Assembly: GCF_003268025.1 (NCBI RefSeq)
Contig: NZ_QLUW01000002.1
Coordinates: 496,001-560,000, forward strand
Length of the DNA: 64,000 bases
Source: Paenibacillus montanisoli
GTDB taxonomy: Bacteria; Bacillota; Bacilli; Paenibacillales; Paenibacillaceae
Reading direction: 5' to 3'
Under the pieces are notes generated by a model. The model was given only the letters and a program-made list of their open reading frames with translations, was not told where the DNA came from and did no database searches. The first letter of the stretch is position 1; each line of letters opens with the position of its first letter. Below are positions 1 to 7,605 of the stretch, piece by piece. The position numbers were made by a program, and so were the translations under genes.

Positions 1-1019
1 ACGATTGCCCTATAGCTCAGCTTCTTAATCAGAACGCCGCCGATAATGCTGGACAGAATAAGCGAGAGCATCAGCGGTGTCAAGATGTAGCCCGAATTGG
101 AAGCCGATGTGCCGATAACCGCTTGCGAGTAGAGCGGAATATACGTAATTGCGCCAAACATGCCCATCCCCATCATGAACCCGACGATGCTGGAAACGGA
201 AATGGCACGAAGCTTAAACAGCTGAAGCGGGATAATCGGTTCCTTCACCTTGGATTCGATCCAGATGAAGATCAGAATAAGCAGCAAGCTCGCCCCGAAC
301 AGGCCGAGAATTTGCGGGGAATTCCACGCAAAGTGCTTCATGCCTCCCTCGGATGGGCCGCTTCCGCCCATTTCGATCGCGAGCAAGAACGCTACGATTG
401 CGCCGGTAAGCGTCGCTGCGCCGCCCCAGTCGATCGATTTTTTCTCCGTGCTCTTCGATTCCTTCAGGGCAAAAGCAAGAATAATGGCCGCGAAAATACC
501 GAAAGGAAGATTGATGTAAAAAATCCACTGCCATGCGATATGGTCAACGATAAAGCCGCCGACTGCAGGACCGATTACGCTGGATAGACCGAATACCGCG
601 CCGAAAACGCCCTGCATTTTGCCGCGGCGGTCCGGAGGAAAAATATCGCCGATAATCGTCATCGCGATCGGCATTAACGCGCCTGCGCCAATTCCTTGAA
701 TCGCGCGGAATATGATAAGTTGTGTCATGTCTTGAGACAGCCCGCACAAGGCCGAGCCAATGAGGAACAAGCCCATGCCGATCAGATAAACCAGCCGTCT
801 GCCGAACAAATCCGCAAGCTTGCCGAATATCGGTACCGCTGTCGTTGACGTCAGCATATAAATCGTGAAAACCCAGCTGTACATTTCAAATCCGTGCAAT
901 TCTGCAATGACATGAGGCATCGCCGTCGATACGATCGTCTGGTCCAGCGAGCCGAGCAGCAGGCCGAGCATTAGCCCGGTAACGATCCATTTGAGCTGTC
1001 TAGGTGATAAATTCGTCAA
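1..1019 (-). CDS. MFS multidrug exporter, DHA2 (EmrB/QacA) type, 3' part outside window
   Basis: This is a drug:proton antiporter of the inner membrane. I translated it by hand because the gene runs off the left edge; about 339 residues are visible. It starts with TTG at 1019, 3 to 6 nt after a GGAAGTGGAG ribosome site. The N-terminus has the family motif LGSLDQTIVSTAMPHV (motif D1, 'LDxTIVNxAxP'), then GKLADLFGRR (motif A) and GAVFGLSSVIGPAVGG (motif C of drug antiporters). At least nine hydrophobic segments are visible. It lies 19 nt behind the marR gene, so the two form a classic repressor-exporter operon. The exported compound cannot be told from sequence. Confidence 0.93.
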   Translation of the reverse strand, partial: MTNLSPRQLKWIVTGLMLGLLLGSLDQTIVSTAMPHVIAELHGFEMYSWVFTIYMLTSTTAVPIFGKLADLFGRRLVYLIGMGLFLIGSALCGLSQDMTQLIIFRAIQGIGAGALMPIAMTIIGDIFPPDRRGKMQGVFGAVFGLSSVIGPAVGGFIVDHIAWQWIFYINLPFGIFAAIILAFALKESKSTEKKSIDWGGAATLTGAIVAFLLAIEMGGSGPSEGGMKHFAWNSPQILGLFGASLLLILIFIWIESKVKEPIIPLQLFKLRAISVSSIVGFMMGMGMFGAITYIPLYSQAVIGTSASNSGYILTPLMLSLILSSIIGGVLIKKLSYRAI

Positions 1020-1038
1020 AAGCTCCACTTCCTTTATG

Positions 1039-1530
1039 TCATTTCTCTTCTAAAACATCCAGTAAGATGGTGAAAGCATCCATTACGAGATCCAGTTTCT
1101 CCTCTTCAAGCCGGCCGACCAGATCTGTAAACCATTCCATGCGTTGTCTTCGAATAATTTCAAGCGTTTCTTTGCCTTTATCCGTCAGGCTAAGCTGAAC
1201 GACCCTCCGGTCATCCTCTGGTCTGTTTCGTTCAATCAGCCCTAGCGAAACGAGCTTATCCGTAAGGCCGGTCGCCGCTCCCGATGTGACGCCTAGAAAT
1301 TTCACGATATCGTTGACCCGGCACAATTCCGTATTGTTCAAATACATCAGGATAAAAATATGGCCGTTTGCGAGGTTATACGGATGTTCCAGCGCCTTCA
1401 TCCGCTTCTTCGACCGATGAGCGAATCGCTCCATAAGAAGCTGCAGCTCCGCGATTTTCTTGTCCTTGCCGTCAGGCTCTTTTATTGTCCTCCCTCCGAT
1501 CTGGACAGGTAATTTGGCTTGCCGGTTCAT
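1039..1530 (-). CDS. MarR-family transcriptional regulator
   Basis: A 163-residue winged-helix repressor. The winged helix spans about residues 60-125: 'LCRVNDIVKFLGVTSGAATG' is the helix-turn-helix, and the wing carries RNRPEDDRRVV, the DxR signature of MarR proteins. It is likely the local repressor of the exporter that follows 19 nt downstream. It probably also controls itself, because a perfect palindrome sits between its promoter and start codon. The ribosome site before the ATG at 1530 is weak, and a start further in is possible. Ligand unknown. Confidence 0.92.
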   Translation of the reverse strand: MNRQAKLPVQIGGRTIKEPDGKDKKIAELQLLMERFAHRSKKRMKALEHPYNLANGHIFILMYLNNTELCRVNDIVKFLGVTSGAATGLTDKLVSLGLIERNRPEDDRRVVQLSLTDKGKETLEIIRRQRMEWFTDLVGRLEEEKLDLVMDAFTILLDVLEEK

Positions 1531-1544
1531 TTGTTTACCGATTA

Positions 1545-1567
1545 ATTATCTTAGCAGGTAAGATAAT
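1545..1567. promoter_or_regulatory. Palindromic operator, probable MarR binding site
   Basis: Perfect 9-bp arms ATTATCTTA and TAAGATAAT around 5 nt. It lies just after the predicted transcription start (near 1571) and 15 nt before the marR ATG. Such TATCTT/AAGATA palindromes are typical of MarR-family sites. A bound repressor here would block both marR and the exporter. Confidence 0.75.
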
Positions 1568-1578
1568 AAGCCTATAAG

Positions 1579-1607
1579 AAAATACAACACAAAGGTAATC
1601 CTGTCAA
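1579..1607 (-). promoter_or_regulatory. Sigma-A type promoter of the marR-exporter operon
   Basis: On the minus strand TTGACA (1602-1607) is followed after exactly 17 nt by TATTTT (1579-1584). The palindromic operator follows about 4 nt after the expected start point. Confidence 0.65.
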
Positions 1608-1656
1608 TAACGGTTCGTCATTTATTTTTTCACCGGCCCTCAGGACTATCCGGAGC

Positions 1657-1697
1657 AAAAAAAAATCCCGACCTCCGCTTTTCGGCGGAAATCGGGG
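1657..1697 (-). terminator. Rho-independent terminator after the metallo-hydrolase gene
   Basis: On the minus strand, arms CCCGATTTCCGCC and GCGGAGGTCGGG pair around a short A-rich loop and are followed by a run of about ten T. It ends the AraC-metallo-hydrolase unit. Confidence 0.85.
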
Positions 1698-1720
1698 AAA
1701 CTACAGAAATAAAAAATGCC

Positions 1721-2392
1721 TCACGCGCCACTCCCTGCAATGTCAGCCAGCCGATCCTGAAGTTGATCGGTGCACACGCCGCCGTGGTAGACGATAGCAG
1801 CCGCAATGTCGAGCGACTGGAACTTGGTCACCGATCGGATGGCGGTTTCCCAATCCGGCGTGAAATTCGCGGCAGGCGGCTGCAGTACCCCATCGTTAGC
1901 GGTGAGCGAATCGCCGGTAACAAGCGTCTTGCTTGGCACGTGGTATAGAGCAATATGATCCGGCGAGTGGCCAGGCGTATAGATGACTCTGATCCCGCCT
2001 GCATACGGAAGCTGCACGCCATCGCTAACGGCGGTATCGACCTTAACCTGCGGAGCGAATGCCTGGCTCTTGATCAGCGGAAGCTCGCCGCCAAGATACG
2101 GAACAGCCGCTTCGTGCGCGATCACCTCCAGCCGTCCTTCGAACAATGCGACCAACTCCGGCAGCGAACCGATATGGTCGCGGTCTTGATGCGTAATGAT
2201 GATTTTGGTCAGCTTATCGAAGTCGAAACCTTCCGCTGCCATGGCTTCGCGAATCACTTCGGTCTGTCCGGTGATGCCGGTATCCACGAGGATCAGCTCC
2301 CGCTCGTCCCAAAGCAACGCGGCGTGCACTACGAAATCGTTCCCGTTTACCTTCATAGCCAGCTTCAGCGCCTTGATTCCCCTTTGCTCCAT
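1721..2392 (-). CDS. MBL-fold metallo-hydrolase
   Basis: A 223-residue cytosolic metallo-beta-lactamase-fold hydrolase. The metal motif is THQDRDHIG near residue 68, so the usual HxHxDH reads H-Q-D-R-D-H with Asp at the second His. This variant is common in one MBL subfamily. Further ligands are visible in TPGHSPDHIALY (His), VTGDSL (Asp) and VYHGG (His). It starts 14 nt after the stop of the upstream araC-type gene, so the two are co-transcribed and the regulator probably controls it. The substrate (lactone, thioester or other) cannot be told. Confidence 0.88.
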   Translation of the reverse strand: MEQRGIKALKLAMKVNGNDFVVHAALLWDERELILVDTGITGQTEVIREAMAAEGFDFDKLTKIIITHQDRDHIGSLPELVALFEGRLEVIAHEAAVPYLGGELPLIKSQAFAPQVKVDTAVSDGVQLPYAGGIRVIYTPGHSPDHIALYHVPSKTLVTGDSLTANDGVLQPPAANFTPDWETAIRSVTKFQSLDIAAAIVYHGGVCTDQLQDRLADIAGSGA

Positions 2393-2406
2393 GTTCGTAT
2401 CCGCTC

Positions 2407-3249
2407 CTATTCTTTATTCATAAAGTTGGTTTTCGCCGATCGGATCATCTGTTTGTACTTGCCTGGCGTCATGCCGAAGGTCTTGACGAATTGCCGGCTT
2501 AAATACGCGGCATCTCCCAGGCCGCACTGCTGAGCCAGCTCGCTGAGCGGCTCCTCCGTCGTCTCGAGCAGCCGTTTCGCTTTATTCAGCCGCATCTGCC
2601 TCAGCATCTGCATCGGGTTAATGCCGTATGCTTCATGGAAGGCGCGGTCAAAATAATTGGTGTTCAAGTGAACCTTCTCCGCAAGCATATCGCGGGAAAG
2701 CTTCATCTCCATATGATCGGCCATGAAGCGGATGATCGGGAAGAACCGGTCGTACTTCGCCGAGTAAGCCTCGCTCCGCCCGACTCGGCCGCTCGCATCC
2801 CAGCTTTCGAGGAGCATTGCGGCAAGCCGCAGCATATCCGCCGTGAGCGACATCTCCCGGAAAGGCGACTGACTTCTCCAGGTATGCAGCAAAGATTGAA
2901 AGACTTGGCTGAAGGCTTCATGATCCAGCAGCCGCACGACCGGCTGTACCGGATACAGCTGAAATAAATCGACATTGTAGCTGGTCTGGATTTGAACCGA
3001 TAACCATTCATGCACACCCGGCACGTCCGCCCGCTCGGAGAACGGCAAAAAAGGAGGGTGAAGCATAACCCCTCCTGCTCGCACCTCGTGCTGCTCGCCG
3101 TTCGTTTCGGTAATAACGCGGCCCTGCCGCACATGGCTGATAACCCAATTCGGATACATGATCTGTTCATGCTTAAGCGTCTCGTATTGGCCGACGTCTA
3201 CCTGGTAGACGCTGACCTGCCACTGATCAAAGCTTGTCGTCGCGCTCAT
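2407..3249 (-). CDS. AraC-family transcriptional regulator with cupin sensor
   Basis: About 280 residues. The N-terminal half is a cupin-like ligand domain (HEVRAGGVMLHPPFLPF). The C-terminal 100 residues are the double HTH of AraC proteins, ending with LGDAAYLSRQFVKTFGMTPG. I prefer the ATG at 3249 with a GGTGA site 9 nt upstream over the longer TTG start at 3276, which lacks one. It heads a two-gene unit with the MBL-fold hydrolase. A perfect 14-bp palindrome lies 43 nt before the start. Confidence 0.88.
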   Translation of the reverse strand: MSATTSFDQWQVSVYQVDVGQYETLKHEQIMYPNWVISHVRQGRVITETNGEQHEVRAGGVMLHPPFLPFSERADVPGVHEWLSVQIQTSYNVDLFQLYPVQPVVRLLDHEAFSQVFQSLLHTWRSQSPFREMSLTADMLRLAAMLLESWDASGRVGRSEAYSAKYDRFFPIIRFMADHMEMKLSRDMLAEKVHLNTNYFDRAFHEAYGINPMQMLRQMRLNKAKRLLETTEEPLSELAQQCGLGDAAYLSRQFVKTFGMTPGKYKQMIRSAKTNFMNKE

Positions 3250-3291
3250 TGCCACGGTTTCACCTGCCAATTCCAACAGCTAGTCATACTA

Positions 3292-3305
3292 CTAGTGTAC
3301 ACTAG
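3292..3305. promoter_or_regulatory. 14-bp perfect palindrome upstream of the AraC gene
   Basis: CTAGTGTACACTAG reads the same on both strands. It lies between the araC-type gene and the end of the PhyH/DUF1450 unit. It may be an operator, but it has the dyad symmetry of a homodimer site, whereas AraC proteins usually bind direct repeats. The binder is unknown. Confidence 0.4.
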
Positions 3306-3326
3306 CTTGGAAGCGCAAGAAACCGT

Positions 3327-3551
3327 TTATTTCGGCAGCTTCGCTTTGACCGATGCGCGGAGCTCCGCTTCATCCGCCGCTCCTATCCATGAACCGTCCA
3401 TGGATAATGACGGACCCTTCCTGCAGCCGATGCATTGATTCAAGCAATGGGCAAGCGAAACGTCATGGCCTTCCTCTACCAGCTGATCGAGCAGCACGCC
3501 GTGGCGATTCTCCTGCAGGTTACGCAAACAAACCACGAACACCGAGGTCAT
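3327..3551 (-). CDS. DUF1450 family protein (YuzB-like)
   Basis: A 74-residue cytosolic protein. Cysteines are in FVVCLRNLQ, AHCLNQCIGCRKGP, the CxxxCxxC pattern of DUF1450 proteins, which may bind a metal or Fe-S centre. The ATG at 3551 overlaps the stop of the PhyH gene (ATGA), so translation is coupled. An in-frame ATG 24 nt earlier is less likely. Function of the family is unknown; the coupling to an Fe(II) dioxygenase is suggestive only. Confidence 0.8.
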   Translation of the reverse strand: MTSVFVVCLRNLQENRHGVLLDQLVEEGHDVSLAHCLNQCIGCRKGPSLSMDGSWIGAADEAELRASVKAKLPK

Positions 3552-4273
3552 TGTGCGATCACGGCTTTGCCGCACTGCGCGATCAATGGACCGTTGTCGA
3601 ACACTTTGCCGGTTACCGGATTTCGCGCGCCTTCGACGGAATATTGAATGACGTAAGCTTTGCGCGTCCCGTTGCTTAAGTTCGGGGTGCTCCGGTGAAA
3701 TAACAGCGAATTGAAGATGACCATGCTGCCTTTTTTAAGCGGTACGGGCTGACCTGGATCATCGCCAAAATAACACTGCCAGCCCGTGTCCGTCTGGAAA
3801 TGCTCCACGAAGCCTTGAAGGTGAGAGCGCGGTTGTATCCAAACGCACCCGTTCTCGATCGTCGCATCGTCAAGCGCCAGCCAGCAGGTCATATATTGAA
3901 CCGGATCGGTTGGGACATAGCCGTTGTCCTGATGCCAAGGAAAATCCCGCTTCGCTTCAGGACGCTTGTAGACGGATTGGTCCCAATACAGCCGAATATC
4001 TCCGCCCAGCACGGTCGTCGTTAAATCCACGAAGCGCTGATCGCCGATGAAGCGCTCCAGCTCCTCGTGGCGTCTTGCCAAATTACAGGTGAAATTGATT
4101 TCATTGGGGATGTTATTGAAGCCTTTGCTGCCTCGCTTCAACGCCTCCTCGCCCTCCAGATCAAAGACGTCGATAATTCCGCGAATGCGATCCATTTCTT
4201 CGTCCGAAAATTGCTGTTCTAGAATAACGTATCCTAATTCATCGTACTGCTTTAACTGCTCGGCCGTCAGCAT
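3548..4273 (-). CDS. Phytanoyl-CoA dioxygenase (PhyH) family protein
   Basis: A 241-residue Fe(II)/2-oxoglutarate dioxygenase. The double-stranded beta-helix core carries the metal triad: His and Asp in DFPWHQDNGY (around residue 115) and the distal His in LLFHRSTPNLS, with Arg in NGTRKAY as the probable 2-oxoglutarate ligand. The start has GAGGAGTG 7 nt upstream. It is the first gene of a pair with the DUF1450 protein. Bacterial family members hydroxylate many small molecules, so the substrate is not predictable. Confidence 0.9.
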   Translation of the reverse strand: MLTAEQLKQYDELGYVILEQQFSDEEMDRIRGIIDVFDLEGEEALKRGSKGFNNIPNEINFTCNLARRHEELERFIGDQRFVDLTTTVLGGDIRLYWDQSVYKRPEAKRDFPWHQDNGYVPTDPVQYMTCWLALDDATIENGCVWIQPRSHLQGFVEHFQTDTGWQCYFGDDPGQPVPLKKGSMVIFNSLLFHRSTPNLSNGTRKAYVIQYSVEGARNPVTGKVFDNGPLIAQCGKAVIAQ

Positions 4274-4392
4274 GCCCGTTCACTCCTCGAAGATGAGATG
4301 AAGATTTCATATCCTCATTATCGAGGAGCCGGAATAAACGGACAATGAACGGGATCCAGCACTTATTGTACTTTTTCCACTAGTTAATGGGA

Positions 4393-5280
4393 TTAAATAA
4401 TCTCCGCGTCATTGAAGCCTATCCGGCCTAAATATCCGATTTGTCCTGTATCTCGAAGCTGAACCTGATCGTAATATTCCAAACCGCCTCGCGGTCCTTC
4501 CTCGTTGGTAGCGCTCGGAATGTTCCACCTCATCGAGAACACTTCCGTTCCGGCCGGTACGGGGACCGAAGTCGAGCTTCCATTCGGCTCCGAATAGAGC
4601 CGCTGATCCGAGGTCAGCACATGCAGCCTTTTCGTCAAGCTCGGCACTAATCGCGCCCGCTTCAAAGCATGCTTCGCCAATTCGGCGACATAGGGCTCCT
4701 TGTCATTCAATGCCGATTGCAGCGCCGCAACCGTCGCATTCCCCGTTGCGATCCGTCCTAAGCTCATCACGGTATAATGGCGTACCGTATCGCACGTGTG
4801 CTTCAGGAGCGGCGTCAGGTAAGGGACTGCCGCTTCGCCCAGCGCCTCCCATTGGAAGGAGCCGATATAGTAAATCCCGTGCATCGCCATCGAATTCAAA
4901 TTGCACTCGGCATCGGTCGCCGTCTTCGCCCAATCGGCGGCCAGCTTTTGCGGGTCTGGCACCGTAAAGCCTGCAAGCAGCTCGCTGCCAACCGTCAGCG
5001 GAGCGCCGGCAGGCAGCCGGTTCGCAGCGGCAAGCGCAGCCTCCGTTTGAAGGAATTGCGGCGCCAAGCACTGCAGCGTATCGCCAACCTGCACGACGTA
5101 ATACGGGTAGCCGCCTGCCCGATGATAGTCGAAATCCGTATCCGGAATAAGAAGCGGCTGGCCGACCAAGATGAGCTGCGGATTGCAGATAACATTGGAT
5201 TCGAGCAGCTTCGCGACGGTCGATCCGAAGCGCGCCGCGATCTTCTCCAGCGTATCGCCGCCTTGAACGACATAGATCAT
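4393..5280 (-). CDS. LysM-HEAT repeat-SH3-like protein
   Basis: About 295 residues. Two LysM domains open the protein (IYVVQGGDTLEKIAARFGS and YYVVQVGDTLQCLAPQF). A HEAT-repeat stretch follows (AVPYLTPLLKH to ALKRARL, residues about 160-210), and then a C-terminal beta-rich segment (LYSEPNGSSTSVPV) that looks like an SH3-type domain. No signal peptide is visible, so LysM may serve in the spore or at the membrane face, as in SafA-like proteins. The ATG at 5280, 8 nt after GGAG, fits best; ATG 5286 is an alternative. Confidence 0.75.
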   Translation of the reverse strand: MIYVVQGGDTLEKIAARFGSTVAKLLESNVICNPQLILVGQPLLIPDTDFDYHRAGGYPYYVVQVGDTLQCLAPQFLQTEAALAAANRLPAGAPLTVGSELLAGFTVPDPQKLAADWAKTATDAECNLNSMAMHGIYYIGSFQWEALGEAAVPYLTPLLKHTCDTVRHYTVMSLGRIATGNATVAALQSALNDKEPYVAELAKHALKRARLVPSLTKRLHVLTSDQRLYSEPNGSSTSVPVPAGTEVFSMRWNIPSATNEEGPRGGLEYYDQVQLRDTGQIGYLGRIGFNDAEII

Positions 5281-5331
5281 GTGCATTTCTCCTCTCCTGC
5301 CTATGCCTATACCGTATTCAGGCAAACAAAC

Positions 5332-5363
5332 AAAAGGAACTGCCCGAATGAGCAGTTCCTTTT
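5332..5363 (-). terminator. Terminator between flavoprotein and LysM genes
   Basis: Perfect 12-bp arms AAAAGGAACTGC and GCAGTTCCTTTT with an 8-nt loop, followed on the minus strand by T-rich sequence. It ends the flavoprotein transcript. Confidence 0.85.
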
Positions 5364-5378
5364 CATTTGAATCGCGTA

Positions 5379-5939
5379 TTATTTCAGTAAATCGTGATCG
5401 ACGTAACGCGTTCCGTTCAATTCGCTAATGACGTTGATCGCGACTTTCGCGCCGTCACCGGCTGTAATGATCGTATGCACGCTGACGCCCGCAGCCGTTC
5501 CAGCTACCCAAATGCCGTCTACATTCGACTTGCCGCTCGCATCTACGGCGAAGACTTGTTTAATCCGCGGCTCGGTGCCTTCTTTCACTGCCAAACCGAG
5601 CTTGTCGGCGAGATCCGTCGACACGCCGGTTGCGACGATCACGTGCGTACCTGCAAATTGCTGCGACTCCGTTTCGATTTGGAAGCCGCTATCCGACTTG
5701 GAAACGTTGACAACAGTGTCCTGCACGAGCTCCGCTCCGAATTTGACCGCCTGCTTCTTGCCGGTCTCGATCAGCGCCGGTCCGGTCGTTTCCGGAACGC
5801 CGTAATGGTTCTCGATCCAGGCTTTCTTGGTCATGCTTTTATCGCTGTCAATCAGAAGTGTTTTCTTCCCGGCCTTTGCTGCGAACAACGCTGCGCTGGC
5901 CCCTGCTGGACCTGCTCCGATGATAATAATATCGAACAT
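5379..5939 (-). CDS. Short FAD-dependent oxidoreductase (thioredoxin-reductase-like, single domain)
   Basis: 186 residues with the dinucleotide motif IIIGAGPAGASAALFAAKAGKK at the N-terminus, VIVATGV in the middle and GIWVAGTAAG near the end, as in thioredoxin reductases. The inserted NADPH domain and the CxxC redox pair are both missing, so this is a one-domain FAD protein about 60 percent of normal length. A complete stop-to-start frame argues for a real short family rather than decay. It follows the Rrf2-type regulator, which suggests redox-linked control. Confidence 0.82.
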   Translation of the reverse strand: MFDIIIIGAGPAGASAALFAAKAGKKTLLIDSDKSMTKKAWIENHYGVPETTGPALIETGKKQAVKFGAELVQDTVVNVSKSDSGFQIETESQQFAGTHVIVATGVSTDLADKLGLAVKEGTEPRIKQVFAVDASGKSNVDGIWVAGTAAGVSVHTIITAGDGAKVAINVISELNGTRYVDHDLLK

Positions 5940-5950
5940 GGCGATTCACT

Positions 5951-6005
5951 CCTTTTAGATAATTGCAACTTTACAAAGCACATTATAATCCTTTTAGACA
6001 ACTTT
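5951..6005 (-). promoter_or_regulatory. Promoter region with direct repeats before the flavoprotein gene
   Basis: On the minus strand TATAAT (5982-5987) lies between two copies of a repeat: AAAGTTGTCTAAAAGG (5990-6005) and AAAGTTG followed by six extra bases and CTAAAAGG (5951-5972). The repeats bracket the -10 box, so they are candidate sites for the neighbouring Rrf2 regulator. No good -35 box is visible. Confidence 0.5.
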
Positions 6006-6018
6006 GAAAAGGACCTAA

Positions 6019-6462
6019 CTATTCATTTATTTTAAAAAATTCTACCCGATTCATGACGTCCGTGATCGTAAATTGTCGCAAATACGCAATGGTCTGCTGC
6101 TCCGATTCGAGTAAAATCCGCTCCAGCTCAGCATCCAACTGCTCGCCGGCTTCGCCGCAATCCACGTCCATCTCCGGCTCGGATGTTCCGTTGCTTACGG
6201 CAGCGTAAATCTCGCCTAACGTGATTTGATCAGCCGGCTTGCGCAAGCTGTAGCCGCCTTCCCGGCCGCCCTTCGATTCGACGAGACCGGCCGCTGCCAG
6301 CGCTTGCATCACTCTTCGCAAAAAGGTCGCATGCGAGTCTACCTGGTCGGCAATCATCGCACTCGACAGGATGCAGCTGCTCTTCGCCAGCCAGACGATG
6401 GAATGAACGGCGATTTTGAACCGGGGAGGCCCGATATTGACGCCGCGACTTGCTGTGCTCAT
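6019..6462 (-). CDS. Rrf2-family transcriptional regulator (YwnA/CymR-like)
   Basis: About 147 residues. Winged HTH: FKIAVHSIVWLA, IADQVDSHATFLRRVMQALAAAG, then KGGREGGYSLRKP, the wing of Rrf2 proteins. The three clustered Fe-S cysteines of IscR/NsrR are absent. Only one Cys (DVDCGEAG) lies in that region and another near residue 31, so thiol sensing is more likely than an iron-sulfur cluster. ATG 6462 has GGGGG 7 nt upstream; ATG 6468 is too close to it. It precedes the flavoprotein gene, separated by the repeat-bearing promoter. Confidence 0.85.
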   Translation of the reverse strand: MSTASRGVNIGPPRFKIAVHSIVWLAKSSCILSSAMIADQVDSHATFLRRVMQALAAAGLVESKGGREGGYSLRKPADQITLGEIYAAVSNGTSEPEMDVDCGEAGEQLDAELERILLESEQQTIAYLRQFTITDVMNRVEFFKINE

Positions 6463-6513
6463 GTTCATTCCCCCGCTCGTAGCCTTTCATGCCCGCTGGT
6501 TATGATCCGGTAG

Positions 6514-7392
6514 TTATAGCTTCAACTCCATATGAACCTGCTCCACGTAAGGCTTGAAGCCCAGACGGTCAAGCAGCTCGTGCAGCTCGTCATTCGTGCT
6601 CCGCAGGTTAAGGGTAACTCGCTTGCATGCAGCCTCTAGCGGCCCGTACACCTCACGCAGCAAAGCTTTTAAGATTTTGCTCTTATCCGCTCTGCCCGGC
6701 GCTGCCTCGCACTGGTAAAGCGCGATGGAATTCAGCTTGCCATCTTCGCTGTAGATGCGCTTGTACAAGGCAAAGCCCACTTGTTCGGCACCGTCCGAGA
6801 TCATACAGCATTCGTCGTCCTTATGGCTCTGCCATTGCGTCTGCCACGCCGAGAGACAATCGTAATACGGCAGCTTCCGAAGCTCCATCGGCTTGACATG
6901 CCGAATCGTAAACCTGTGCGGAAAGCTCGGCAGCAGAAGGCTCGCATCCAGCGCGCTTTCGTTCATCGCGCCTATCAACTGGCCCGTAATCTTGTAGCCG
7001 GCACCCTGGTAGAGCTTGATCGCCGGCTCATTCTGAACGATGGCTTCCAGCAGGGCGCGTTCCGCCCCTTGCTCGCGATACATTTCGATCGTCCGCTCGA
7101 GCAGAAGCTTCCCATATCCCTTGCCCCGGAAATCCTTTGCGATTCCGGTACCGCCATTCCACACCGTCTTCTTGCCGTCCAGCATACGGAAGCCGTTCAT
7201 GATGAATCCGACCGGCTCACCGTTAACGGCGATCGCGAGCGAGTGCTCAAGCGATAGTCCTTCGCTCACCGTCCTGGCCAGAAATCGGTCCAGTTCCATG
7301 GTGGCATTGAAGAAGTATCCCTCGAACCCTTTGTTCCATAACGCAACCATCTCATTGGCAGACAGTTGACTAAAGCCGATATAGGAAATCAT
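6514..7392 (-). CDS. GNAT acetyltransferase, probably tandem-domain
   Basis: 292 residues. The N-terminal GNAT domain has the acetyl-CoA loop RGKGYGKLLLE (motif A) and NEPAIKLYQGAGY (motif B). The second half resembles a degenerate GNAT fold ending with STNDELHELLDRLGFKPYVEQ. It has a strong AAGGGGGA ribosome site. Acceptor substrate unknown. Confidence 0.85.
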   Translation of the reverse strand: MISYIGFSQLSANEMVALWNKGFEGYFFNATMELDRFLARTVSEGLSLEHSLAIAVNGEPVGFIMNGFRMLDGKKTVWNGGTGIAKDFRGKGYGKLLLERTIEMYREQGAERALLEAIVQNEPAIKLYQGAGYKITGQLIGAMNESALDASLLLPSFPHRFTIRHVKPMELRKLPYYDCLSAWQTQWQSHKDDECCMISDGAEQVGFALYKRIYSEDGKLNSIALYQCEAAPGRADKSKILKALLREVYGPLEAACKRVTLNLRSTNDELHELLDRLGFKPYVEQVHMELKL

Positions 7393-7605
7393 GCTGGTTC
7401 CCCCTTCTTGTCATCAGGTCCATTGAAAACCGTCCGCTTCTACTCATTACCCCGTTTGATATCAACGTAATCGCCGCCGGTGGGACACCTCCTCGAAGAG
7501 TTCAGTCGCATGCTAAACTAGATGCTCGAAATACCTTCATCATAGCACACAAACCAGCCGTTAGATCACTTCCGTCCACGGGTATGAAGAGATATTTCCT
7601 CTTCG

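Noticed and set aside
123..747. Open frames on both strands inside the exporter gene
   Set aside because: They are shadows of the MFS transporter, whose own frame shows all family motifs.
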